64,000 bases of DNA, taken from positions 62,001-126,000 of the forward strand of contig JAQFVV010006628.1 in the NCBI GenBank assembly GCA_028023455.1, given 5' to 3'. Under the pieces are notes generated by a model, which was given only the letters and a program-made list of their open reading frames with translations, made no database searches and had not been told where the DNA came from. Numbering within the stretch: the stretch's first letter is position 1; the number at the start of each line of letters is the position of its first letter. The position numbers and the translations under genes were made by a program. This DNA comes from Epiperipatus broadwayi. Its lineage: Eukaryota; Onychophora; Udeonychophora; Euonychophora; Peripatidae. This document shows positions 22,060-33,836 of the stretch, piece after piece.

Positions 22060-23390
22060 AGATGTGTGGGCAGGATTGTTTGCTTTTTACATATATCTTT
22101 ATCTTTATATTTTAAGAGTGTTGAATTCAGAAGTTATATCATATATTGAGTATACTATGTACAATGGGATAAATTGTTATTTAAAAAACTCGTTAATTTA
22201 TTACAAAATTAAAATAATCTTAATGATGGAATGATTGTATTTCCATTTTTTTAAATATTAATATAAAAAAATTGCTAATGAGTGAAAAAACATAAAATAT
22301 GCTTAATACAAAAGATTTTCAAAAATATGAATTTAAAATATTGGAGGCTCAATCAATTCACAAAAAGCACTTTCATAAACCCTCATACTGTGTACAAAAG
22401 TCATCATAGTTAGAATTTAATCTGAAAATGGTCTCTTTTTTTTTTTAAAAAAAAAAAACTATTTATTTCTCTTCAGTTTTCTATATCTTGTAATAGTTTA
22501 GCTCTTAAAAAGCATTGTGTAAGATGTTAATCATGTGATTTTTTTTTTCTTGTTTTAAAAAACACACCCATCATCAACTAGCAAACAATTCACAGCATGT
22601 TAAATGCAGTTGTTTACAATAAGCATTAAATAATCACATCCTACAATATACTTAATATTTTAATAAATAAAAAACTGCTACTATTACTATTTCTGCTATT
22701 TCCGAATCAGTATCACAATTACTGTCTCCAAATACCGCAAATTAATCCAAACAATCCCTTCCCCCTTCCCTCATTGCTTCTACTAATAATGATTTAATTT
22801 TTCTTGTCAGGAGGGGTGCCATTTAATGAGTTTATTTTTACGCAATTTTATTCGTGGTTGAAATATTGAATTGTAACTGGAAATAATTTATATTCTTATG
22901 GTTTCTTCCATTTGTTAACACTTCAACTAATGGACTCTTCTCATTTTTTTTAATTGCAAAAATTATAATAAGTACATAAACCCAGAATTTCTTTGATAAT
23001 CATTTCAATTTTTATTCACACTAAAGTATTTGTGATCCAATTTCATACTCTTTAAAAAATAACTGAATTCCACTAATTTATCAAATATCATTATATAAAA
23101 GTAAATTAATGCATGTTAGTGATGTTAAAGAAATGTATTTTTCCAATGTCAAATCCTTTTCCATAAAACATACAATTTGCAGAAAATAGTTGCCACTCCC
23201 ATATTTTTTTTCGGATTAAGTGACTTTCAACAATGATCTAAGACAGTTAGTTACATTCTTAAAAATAATATCTAAAATTAAGATATGTGTTAGTCACCTT
23301 CTTTACCTAACTTTTTGAATATTTTACAATGATTTTGTATGTTTTCATTTTACTTGTATTTTTGTTGGTTAGTGAATAATTAATTTTAAA
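22060..23390. other. Non-coding, nothing recognised
   Basis: AT-rich. Poly(T)-poly(A) junction at 22436-22458. No gene seen. Confidence 0.5.
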
Positions 23391-23501
23391 ATGTGCACTT
23401 TTAAACAAAGGCAAAACTCTCCATACAGTAGTGCCACCCTGTGCCAAACAGACACATTATGTGCTAGTATAGAGATGGTGATCATGTGATGTGCACTTTT
23501 A
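23391..23501 (+). mobile_element. Mini copy of family A element with 13-bp target duplication
   Basis: An 85-bp insertion (23404-23488) is flanked by direct repeats ATGTGCACTTTTA at 23391-23403 and 23489-23501. Its left half (GGCAAAACTCTCCATACAG to GTGCCA) is the inverse of the family A block. Its right half (ATTATGTGCTAGTATAGAG and GGTGATCATGTG) is the sense 3' end. It has no ribozyme. It is a very short, internally inverted member of the family at 51615-52007. Confidence 0.85.
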
Positions 23502-25005
23502 TAAAATAAAAGTAAAAAACACACACACATTTACTAATATACAAATCTAAGTAGTAAAATTTTACAAGATTTTTACAAAAATCAGATATTTAATCATAAG
23601 ATGAGAAACAATAACAGACCTGAATATTAAAAATGTAAATCTTTTTTTTAAAAAAAAATTTTGGTCTTAAATGTAAGTAAAAAAAATTATATTAATGTAA
23701 ACATTTAAAAAGCAAAAAGTTGCCAATAACATTAATTAATCCAACTAAGTAAGCTGAGTACGCAGTCCATGCATGGAATAGTCATTAAACATGACAAAAT
23801 AATCTTTCTATGGACTGAGTTCACTAAATCAAAAATATTATAATCCAAAATATTATGTATATATGTGTCAATTGTGCTAAATTTGTTCCATTAGCGCATA
23901 ATATACCAATCCCATTTAATATTTTTTAAACATAACTGCATTCTGCTGTGATAGTGGTAAACCCATTCATTAGATATCTGCTTAAAACATGTGGATTTTA
24001 AATTTTTATTCTTATAATTTGTTGAAAATGTGGCAAAACAGCTTATATTCAAACAGTAGCATAGAACTGTATTTTATAATATGGAATAGTTTTATAAATT
24101 TCATTAAATATGATGTCTCTATAGCTTCTTTATGTTAATGACTAAAATTTAAAACAAAACTTTGAAGAAAATTCATAATTTTCCATACTCAAACCAAATA
24201 ACCTTTTGTTTCAATTATAGCTGGTTGTAGTTATTTAAAAAATGTTATTAAAAAAGGCTTGCTATTTTTGTAAATTAAATCAAGTAAATTTTCTTATAAA
24301 ACTATTTACTTATCTAGTATATATAGTAATTTATAACTATTTAAATTTGCATATTGTAATTTCTATAAAATAAAAATAATAACTTTACATAATGATTGCA
24401 TTTTTATTAGAAAAAATTTAAAGTAGGTCATTCATATTTTTTTTCTTCTGGAAAATAGTATAAGAGTCAGATAATAAAATTATATGACATGTCTCTCTAA
24501 AAGATAAGTTGTAGAGATTTTTTAAAAGCTTGATAATATGAATGTAAGATGTGAATTGAATAAATTAAATGTCATCTGGAGAAAATTATGCGAGAAAAAA
24601 TATCTTTTCATACTTCTTAATCAACAAGCTTTGAGAATATATATATATAATGGATAAATATAACAGATTAAGGTCATTTTCAACCATATCAAAAAGTCAT
24701 AAGCAATCTCCTTTTATCCATGAAAATATTGAAACAAACATATGCATGTATCAAAAATTAAACATAATGATAAATATATATTAAAAAGTTTAACTCTAAT
24801 TACAGAATATGTAGAAATAATCATTATAAAATTTATAAATATATTAATATTGATCATAATAAAAAATAATCCAACTACTGCCTTATTTACAAGTATATTT
24901 CTTGTTGTTAAATTGCATGGCTGAGAATGTGCACGTCCTTATTAAGTTGGGTCATGACCACTGCTTCAAAAAAATTACTTTAAATTTCCTCTGGAAATAG
25001 TTGCT
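23502..25005. other. Non-coding, nothing recognised
   Basis: AT-rich sequence with a poly(T)-poly(A) junction at 23642-23658 and an AT run near 24640. No gene seen. Confidence 0.5.
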
Positions 25006-25009
25006 AATG

Positions 25010-26580
25010 AGAAGAAAAGCTAAGAAGTCTCAGGAGAATAAGGTAAGTTGAAAGATAGTCCAAGTTGATCAAAGTTTCCAGAATAAAAAAGCCATCATTA
25101 ACTTAATTAAAAATGGTGCCACAAAGAATCAGAAAACCTGCACTAATCCAGCCAATTTTAAACATGAATTAAGAAAGGCAATCAGCAATCCAGAATTAAA
25201 TATTTCCAAAAATTTGTGTAGATGTAAAACTAAAATTTAAAAAAGCAAGATATTTCTCCTCACCGGCAAAAAAAAATGGTAATTTTTTAGGCCAATTTGT
25301 AATTGAGATTATAAACTAAACACTGATTCAAATGTTCTCCTTACATAAAAAAAAAAAAAAAACTAATAGTAATAATTGTGATATTCAACCCGAAGTGGTG
25401 ATAAATGAAAGCCAATGTAACAATCAGTATTTCACTATCCAAGATGGTCAGAAAAAATTTTTTTTTTCTCATGTGTCATAGCATCAGCCAGGAAGTGAAC
25501 CCGCTAACCCGGGATTACTGCTTGTAAAGCAGCTGTCACTGACCTCTCGACCACTAATGCTTGACAATGGTCACAAAATTGACAGTAAAATAGCTCAAAA
25601 AATACTTGAAATCAATCACAATACAGTGCAATTTGCGGATCTAAATGATATTACCGTCTCTCTTCGAAAATGTTCATAAAGTTAAATGCATACTGAAATT
25701 TTTTTTATATTAAATGCATGACTCCAAGTACTTCTATCTTAAGTTTGATATTACAAACAAATGAAAAGAATGGAGAGCACATTCTGTATAGACCCGACAA
25801 ATGAGTATCTTAAATTGCTTAGTCAAAATGACTTAATACAATTGATTAAACACACTGCATTTTTCCCAGCATGAGGTTTTATTTCTGTTGAATATTTTAC
25901 TAAGAACCAGAAAGAACTAGCCGAGAATTTAATAAAAGAGGCACAAGGACACATGATATATTATGTTTCAAAGGATCCAAATCCCCAAACTTTAACGTAG
26001 ACTTTTTTAAAACACAACTTAATAACTTTGCTGAAGTAATTACAATGGAAAGGGAAATGACCCCTGGTATTTAATTCCAAATCACTACAAATTCATGGAA
26101 AGCAGTACTTAAACTAAAAAAAGGTATTACCAAATAACAATTACCGCATAAATTATTCAAAGATCAAATGCCAATCTCCATTATTTTGAAGGGTAGACCT
26201 CCCCTATGCTTTTAGTGTAATGGAGTGAGTCATATTGCTGCAATGTATGAAGCGGGAAATTGTCCTAAATGTAATAAGTTTGATAGAATCAATCATTTTT
26301 GCACCATGAGTAATGTCAAGATGTGGACAAACATAGTAGATGGCGATAATAATAAAAATATCAATAATTGTGAACCCTTTGTAGATGAAATTGATGTGAA
26401 TACCAGTCAAATCTCTCAGCATTCAGAAACAATATCCCCTATAAACAAACCTATCATCAATCAGCAAGAAATGAAGTGTTTTAATGATATTGTGGTGGTG
26501 CAAGAGATGGATAGCTCAAATGATATTCTGTTGGTGCAGGAGATGGTGAGCTTAAATGATATTGAAACCCATTACTAAAA
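25010..26580 (+). pseudogene. LINE ORF1 with zinc-knuckle motifs (broken)
   Basis: Near 26184-26310 the frame reads RPPLCF, stop, CNGVSHIAAMYEAGNCPKC then NKFDRINHFC. C-x2-C-x4-H-x4-(Y for C) is a CCHC zinc knuckle that has lost its last cysteine, followed by a second Cys/His cluster, as in gag-like ORF1 proteins of non-LTR retrotransposons. The C-terminal part (26470-26575) carries three degenerate repeats of NDIVVVQEMDSS type. Upstream to about 25010 only weak, stop-laden traces remain and a SINE is inserted at 25456-25566. The endonuclease of ORF2 starts at 26940, so ORF1 and ORF2 are in the usual order. Confidence 0.65.
25444..25578 (-). repeat. tRNA-derived SINE with target-site duplication
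   Basis: On the minus strand 25561-25480 folds as a tRNA. The acceptor AGCATTAG/CTGATGCT pairs over its length (one G-T pair). The anticodon arm GCTGC-TTTACAA-GCAGT shows anticodon TAC, and a B-box-like GGTTCACTTCC lies in the T arm. The variable region is unusually long (82 nt in total). The tail TGACACATGAGAAAAAAA follows, as after the SINE at 4111. Flanking direct repeats ATGGTCAGAAAA (25444-25455) and ATGGTCACAAAA (25567-25578) form a 12-bp duplication with one mismatch. Confidence 0.8.
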
Positions 26581-26625
26581 GTCTATACCCTGGGCTACTC
26601 CCTGCAAATGAAACTCAAGTTGACA

Positions 26626-26836
26626 GCAACAATGCTCGAAATAACCGTATAATGCCACAAACATGTAGTAAAATTAATGAGTCTATCCTATGAGTCAAAA
26701 TAAGTTAAAGAGTCAAGATGACAGTGTTCAGAATAACTGTATAATGCCACAAATATGTAGTAATAACAATGAAGACAATTTAGAGATAGATTGTCTTGAA
26801 TCAATGAACCAAAATAAGTTAAATAGTCAAGATGAG
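26626..26836. repeat. Imperfect tandem duplication between LINE ORF1 and ORF2
   Basis: Two units of roughly 90-115 bp share GTATAATGCCACAAA, ATGTAGTAA, AAAATAAGTTAAA and AGTCAAGATGA. They lie between the zinc-knuckle ORF1 and the endonuclease start. Confidence 0.75.
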
Positions 26837-26939
26837 CATTCGAAATGGGTTTAAATAACACATACATATATGAATGATAGTATGAATAGAATCTTAAAAG
26901 ATATTACTTGTAGTTAGCAATCAATCAACTTTATTAATT

Positions 26940-27310
26940 ATGAATAACTGTTTTAAAATATTAACACTTAATATTAGAGGTTTAAATGATCCTGGTAAAG
27001 TAAATAAAATTGTTGATTATTTATCCAAACAGATATATGAAATTTCAATTCTAGCAGAGACAAAAATTTATCACAATACTCCTAAATATATGATTGACAA
27101 GTTATTCCAACACAATATTATTCTTTTTAAGGCATATTATAGGCCTGCCCAAGGTGCTGCCATTTTAATATATGAATGCATGCTGAGATTGAGAAGATTC
27201 AATTGTTGACATTACAAACAAACTATGTTGCGCTTTCATTTGTTTTTCAATGCGAATTGCATTGCTTGATTGGGGTTTACTCTATTGCTAAAGATAATGA
27301 TATTGTAAAG
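26940..27310 (+). pseudogene. LINE ORF2 endonuclease N-terminus (truncated)
   Basis: The frame from ATG 26940 reads NNCFKILTLNIRGLNDPGKV, then IVDYLSKQ, EISILAETK and AYYRPAQGAAILI. L-N-I-R-G-L-N and the L-A-E-T-K block are the first two conserved motifs of the EEP/apurinic endonuclease of LINEs (catalytic N and E). After the stop at 27207 another frame continues LQTNYVALSFVFQCELHCLI then GVYSIAKDND before the similarity ends near 27310. The RT domain is absent. The C-terminal LINE fragment at 41075-41836 could belong to a related element, but this cannot be shown here. Confidence 0.78.
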
Positions 27311-27319
27311 ATCAACCAC

Positions 27320-28500
27320 ATTTGTATATGTATAAATGTGTAAAATATGTTAAAGACTTACATTACTAACACAGTATATTCGTAAAAGCTATGAAGATAT
27401 ACACAATGTGCTATTTTTAAAATAGCACACTGTTATGCTATTTCTAAAGTATATATAAGACTTTTTTCTTTTAAGATTGAAAAATAATAACTAAAAAATA
27501 TTCTAATATTCGAAATGAACAGCCAAATTTATATATATATATACAACATTTTTTGATAAAATTTATGTTTATACAAAATTAATTTAAAATATTAAAACAA
27601 TACAATTTAAATTACATTCATTGTTCCATATTTCAGTAAATTTTAAGACAAATTCCAGAGACAGGAAAAACTAAAGGAATAGTTAAAATGCATTTGGAAT
27701 TAACAGTAATCAAAAGTTAAAACTTATCTGGTGAAGTGATACTGCGGTCAGTAATAAATATCAGAAGCCAAATAAAATAAAAAATATTATTTCAGTAACA
27801 TATATATATATGCATATCATCTGATTATATAGTATTTCATTTCATAAAACATATTTTGATCAAATTCAATTGTAGTTTACTAGTATCCATCACTCTCATA
27901 ACAATAGATACCTGTTATAACACTTTATCTCATAATTTAATTGCAAATAAGCAGTATTCACAAATCTTTCCTATTTAAAATCGATACTAATGCCATTAGA
28001 ATATTAATATAGATTTTCAATAAATTCTTTCAACTAGTTAGTTTACAAGTTAATAACTATAAAATAAATAAACTTAAATTATGATTTATCATTCTACATT
28101 TACTAATCAAATTTTATTAAGAAAAGTAAAAAAACACCATACTAAAAAAAAAAAAAAATCATTGAATAAAAATATCGTAAATATTTTTACTTTTTTTAAA
28201 TTCAGTAAAATATATAAAATATTTGTTCAAATCAGTTTTTGTCTCTCTGGCCATATATTCATCCATTTATTTATTTATTTACATTTATATATGCTAATGA
28301 CATTAATAGAAATAACACAAAAAATATTACCTTCTAATTTAAAAAGAAAACAATATATTTATATATAATTTTAATATTTAAATACAAATATAGTATATTA
28401 TGTTTTCTTTAATCGCAAAAATAGACTTTAAATCCTATTGAATATCAAATATATCAATCACTATTTATAAACCTGCATGAGGATTATTTTGATTTTATCC
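27320..28500. other. Non-coding, nothing recognised
   Basis: AT-rich. A perfect short palindrome GTGCTATTTTTAAAATAGCA(C) lies at about 27408-27428. The 95-aa open frame at 28081-28368 is low complexity. Confidence 0.5.
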
Positions 28501-28928
28501 AATCAGCTTACACTCACTCATTATTCATATATATATATATATATATATATATTGTAACGGTCAGGTTTGTACATTTGCTCAACAGACTGAGAGTCCAAGC
28601 CAGAGAACCAAAAGCTGACCAAGTCGGGATAGTAATACCCTACGTCTGATCATACCTTAACTCTCTCACTCGTGCTTCCAAGTCAACCCATCGTGAAAGA
28701 CATGCCTGAGGTTACACTCTATATCTCTTTAATCATGTTCCAGCAATAGCAAAACAGTAAAACATGAGACATTCTCCCCTATTACATATTCTATTATATA
28801 ACTTAACTAGTGATTTATAAGATAATGAGCAGGTAATGAGACTGAGACAAATCTATATTTCATAAATTTAATATAATATTTAATGAATACTAAAGCATAG
28901 TAGATTGTGTATAGCTGGCTCACACACA

Positions 28929-29366
28929 GGTGAGTGAATACTCGGGTTATAAAATAATATCACTGAGCAATGAGTGAATTCTCAGGGTTATAAAATAATA
29001 TTACAAAGCAACAAGTGGATTCTCAGGTTTATAAAATAATACCACAAAGCATTGAGTGGATTCTCAGGGTTATAAAATAATATCACAAAGCAATGATAAT
29101 ATCACAAAGCAATGAGTGGATTCTCAGGGTTATACAATAATATTACAAAGCAATGAGTGGATTCTCAGGGTTATGAAATAATATCACAAAGCATTGAGTG
29201 GATTCTCAGGGTTATAAAATAATATCACAAAGCATTGAGTGAATTCTCAGGGTTATAAAATAATATCACAAAGCATTGAGTGAATTCTCAGGGTTATGAA
29301 ATAATATCACAAAGCATTGAGTGAATTCTCAGAGTTATAAAATAATATTACAAAGCAATGAGTGTT
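28929..29366 (+). repeat. 41-bp minisatellite, about 10-11 copies
   Basis: The unit is about 41 bp: GCATTGAGTGAATTCTCAGG followed by GTTATAAAATAATATCACAAA. The array is contiguous, with one partial unit near 29093. Units differ at a few positions (ATTG/AATG, GGATTC/GAATTC, ATATT/ATATC). It lies near the left end of LTR-like block 1. Confidence 0.95.
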
Positions 29367-30225
29367 TAATAAGCTTATGTCATCTTTCATGTCCTAATTC
29401 ACGCTATGTTTTATATAGTGGAAATAAGTAACAACAAGAGTGATCGATTTATTGATAGATGATAGTGATTAAATTATTACTAGGTTTAAACTTAACTACA
29501 AAGATATTTACATGTTATATATAACTACTATACAGATAATCACATTAACTCAGATTCTAGATCGGATCAAAGCTGAAGTTACTTTCTAGGGAACCTGAAC
29601 TGAAGTATGGCAGTTGAACGTCAGATTCTAGTGCGTTAGAAACTATAGTATCAGACAAGTGTGCCTCAAATGTATTTTTAATTGGGGTTTATTACCTAGT
29701 AAAGGGTTCCCCTAACCAATCTGCTTGCTATAATAGAAGAGGCCTTTTTATTAAGTGAACAGAAGAGTGGCTTATGAGCCCTTTGGAAACGCTTTGGTTC
29801 CATTAAATATAAATAACTGTCACCTTTGCCTAAACTTTCGAGGTGTGACTTGATGAAACATGAAGAAATGTCACAGTTGCCTAAACTTTCGAGGCATGAC
29901 TGGACGTGGAACAATCATGAGGTGGGCCATTATCAACATAGCAAGTAGATATGTATATTTATGCAAATTAGCAATACATTTGCAATGCTAGATTAATATT
30001 TTATAAAGTAATTACGCCAAATCTTAGTTTCTTCAGTGCTACTACCACCGGTCAGTTCATAAATGAGCTTATTAAATTATATGATAAAGGCGATAGTGAG
30101 AATCTGATTTAAGGTTATCTGCATAGCTACTTATTCCCTAATTAAACGAAGTAATAGCAAACTTAAGATTTTTTAGAACTGGGAACATTAATTATATGTA
30201 GTATGACCTACATCTAATATCAAAC

Positions 30226-30655
30226 TGATTTTTAAATAATCTAAAATATGGGTTATAAAATAGCTCACGCAAAATATTGATTTTTAAATAAATTACTCAT
30301 CTTAAATAACTCGTCAAAATAGACCTTACTAATAATGCAAAATTTGTTTTAAATAACGAATGCAAACCTACACCTTAAATAGCCAGCGTAAAATATACTT
30401 TTTAAATTACTGGCAAAATACATACTTTAAATCACTTACGCAAATATAATTCTTAAATAATCTGGGCAAAATCTGCATTTTAAATAACATATGCAATATA
30501 TACATTTTAACTAACTTTAGCAAACATTTTCATTTTAGATAACTTGAGAAAAAGATGTGTTTTAAATAATGTACGCAAAATATACATTTGAAATAACTTT
30601 AGCAATGGATTTTCTTTTTAAATAACTTTAGCAAAGATGTGTTTTAAATAACTTG
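30226..30655 (+). repeat. Degenerate minisatellite of about 28-35 bp units
   Basis: A run of about 14-16 loose repeats built on TTTTAAATAACTTACGCAAA followed by ATATACAT-like spacers. Spacing and sequence vary. It sits in the middle of LTR-like block 1. Confidence 0.8.
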
Positions 30656-32299
30656 TCCGGATCATTATAAATACCGATTCACTCTAGCATAAATAATAGT
30701 TTTATTTCAGAAAGGAGTTTTGGCTATATTCTTTATATCGCAATAATCTGATATAGTAAAAGTGATTACTCACTCCCCTCCCCCCAATCATTTATTAACC
30801 CACAAGACTCCGTTCTGATAAACACAGCATAAATCAATAAACATGAACTTAAAACTAAAGATAGATGGCATAAGAATAAATCGCATAAAATGATCAATAA
30901 GATGATAATTTAGAAATAAGAATTTGTTGTATGGTTTTACAGAAACTAGATGTTTAGGATTATTTAAAATTATTAATGATCAAGCAAGAATTTTGAGAGT
31001 GCTCTAAGATTTAAATAATTTTAAGATAAACATTTTAGTTGAACATTTAGAAAATATAATTAATTATGGGATTTATTTGTTAGCTAGCTTTCATTTAGAA
31101 TACGTTTAGTTATGAAATTTAATATTTGGCAGAAAGGATTTACCGGTAAAGTCTTTAAGGCATTCTTCAATATGCTTCTCTCTTATTCAGTCAGGCTGGG
31201 CTTCTCTTTGGTTTTAGTCTGAATGTGGCAGCTTTCCCCATTTCTCTGGTCAGGAACTCTCTGGTCTCTCAGGTACAGCTTCTTTCTTATGGTGCTGGGC
31301 ATGGTGGAGGTTTTTTCTTATCGGTAGCCACTCATGGAAGAGCAAACGGCTGTCTCTTTATCTTCTAGCCAACGGTCATCTTTAGAGCAGCTTGGATGGT
31401 AGCTTTTTAAGATTCAGCTTTCTTAAATGATGGGAACAGTTTTCTTACTTAACTTTCAGCTCTGGTCTTCAGAAATAATTTCTTCAGCAATCACAATTTT
31501 CACAGCAACAGCAACAGGAAAATTTAAGACGGATGATGATGGATGGATGGAAGAAGAGGACCTTGATGGCTATTTAGGCCCTTTTTTATACTATGTTTTT
31601 GACAGTAGTAACCTCCTACTTTGAGTCATGCCACATCACCTGATGACTAGTTCAAACTAGCCTTTAACCAAATATCCAGTTAGTAAAATATTAAGTATAG
31701 CTAAATCTGGACTTGGAAAGGCTCTATTGTTTTAATTGACATCATAGTTAAAAGATATATTTTCAAGAGAATGGTCACAAGCAATTAGTATAGATTTATG
31801 CCTGACTGAATACTATAATTGGTCTTAGTTATAATTTTTAAATAGGTCAAATTTTGGCCAAAGATTTATTTTTAGAAATGCTAAACCGATAAACAACTTT
31901 CTGCTCAAGTAATTTTAAGCAAACAAAAGAATTGAAAATGATGACTCGGAAATTAGTTAAAATGAATACTGACTTAAATAAATAATTATTTAGAATGAAT
32001 ATTGAAAAATAAGTAATATTATAATTTTAAACTTATTATGCTGCTATATAGATAAATTTTAATTACACAGTTATGTTTATTTCAGTTTTAACAAATCTAA
32101 CTGAATATGCCCATATATAAATATTTGAGACTGTATTTTTATATTTATAATTAACAGGATGATTATATACGCACATACCCTGCTATATTACAAGCACAAA
32201 GTTTTTAAAAATTTAAGAAATACACGCCATCTGAGTGCAACAAATATATACTATTATCGAAGATAATAGGTGAAACAGATGTAACCGTTTCAATATATA

Positions 32300-33836
32300 T
32301 ATATATATATTATCAATAGATGGTGTTTTACCAAAAACACCGTCAAAGCGTATGTTTGTTTACATAAACATCAGAGTAAGCATTCACTATCTCTTTCGTT
32401 AGTTCCACTTCCAGATCAGCTGATTTCAAGCTGATTTGCTATCACCAGTGAAGGGTAGAAATAAGAAACTATATATATATTGTGACCTTCTAAATGGACA
32501 CAAGAAGCAAATTTTAAGTAGATAGCATTGTATCAGTAATAACTAATTGCGTTTAGCGAAAAAAAAGTGAAATAACATAAAATTTTTAAAATATTTTCAT
32601 TAATAATCCAACACCTTGTTTAGAAAGTACTTACAGATATTATTTAGGAGTTTTAAGACATTGAGTATTTCTTTGATGGGTATTTAATGAGAGAAAGGGG
32701 ATGGCTTGTCCCAGAAACTGTTAGTGTATAGGTTGAGTTGATCCAGATTTGTCTTATTTGTTTGTAAGACAGTGGTTGATATTTGTTTAGTGATTTCCTG
32801 CTTTATTTGCTCATTGATACTCCAATCTATAGCATGGTTAGTACAATATATTTGACTCATGGTCATATATGCTTCTATTTTGATCAGATTGGTTTAGTAT
32901 TTATAGTGCATCATATGTGTGTACATGTATGTTTGTGCCATCTTACAACTTCATCTTTCACTCATGTATTTGGTTATGATACAGAATATTATATTTTACA
33001 GTGAAATATTTAAATTTATAATAAATATCTTTGATAACCAATTTAAACATATTCTAAGTGATTAATGGGTAGATGGATCAGTGAATTGTTTGTTAGACCA
33101 AATACACTATCAATTATTTTATTTACTGGGTGATTTTTTTTTTTAATTTCATTTTAGAAGTGTAAAAAATATTTTTATTCAATTTGATTTAATGTCGTTT
33201 AAAGGTCAGATTTTTTTTTTCTTCTTCTAAAAAGAAAAAGATTTATTGAATATTTCCAGCTAATTATCTTAGAGCAAAAGGTGGGGTTGATCTTTGGGGT
33301 GAGTAATTTCTTGATTGGTGGAAGAAATGGATATCTAAGCAATAATCGGTAACAAAAAAAGATATAGACAAGAAAGTAATCTGCTTTATCACAGTTCTCT
33401 CTCTCTCTCTCTCTATGTGGTTCTTCTTCCAAAATCAAGCAGTTAATATTCAATTTAAACTAGTTAAGAAAATTTTCTTTGGAATATAAAGAAAAGGATG
33501 ACAATGTAATCAACTTCAAGCAAGGTATATTACCCTATGTTTTCAATTAACTAACTTTAGATTTAATATCGTTGTTTAAAATGCATATGTGCATCCATAA
33601 CTCAAGTTTAACTTACCTAATCTTAATTTTTAGTATTAATGAAAAAATTGAATTGTACAAATTTTGCTATTTTATGGAAAAAATTATGGTGAACTTTTTA
33701 ACAAAACATTTCATAAACTGTAAATTAAAAAATTTTTCTGGCTATAGAAAAGTAAAACTCAAATGGAAGAATGTGTTTATATAACTTGTATAACATGCCA
33801 TAATTGTTATTGGATGAGAACTATATCTAACCATTT
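32300..33836. other. Spacer between LTR-like blocks, nothing recognised
   Basis: AT-rich, with a (CT)n run near 33395-33414. The open frames on both strands are unconvincing. Confidence 0.5.

Larger units (their letters stand above)
28549..32296. mobile_element. Long LTR-like block 1 (TG...CA, 3.74 kb)
   Basis: The block 28553-32292 begins TGTAACGGTCAGG and ends AACCGTTTCA, giving TG/CA termini with an inverted TG(T/A)AACGGT. It is flanked on both sides by ATAT within AT microsatellites (28549-28552 and 32293-32296). The left 250 bp resembles the inverted right end at 56400-56656 (shared GAGGTTACAC, AATCATG, AAAACATGAGA). No RT, protease or integrase is readable. Inside are two minisatellite arrays and a less AT-rich segment (31130-31640) with a 65-aa frame. 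I read it as a solo or non-autonomous LTR element; a TIR DNA transposon with 4-bp duplication is the alternative. Confidence 0.62.

Noticed and set aside
26204-26422. Minus-strand 72-aa frame.
   Set aside because: Shadow of the zinc-knuckle LINE ORF1 on the plus strand.
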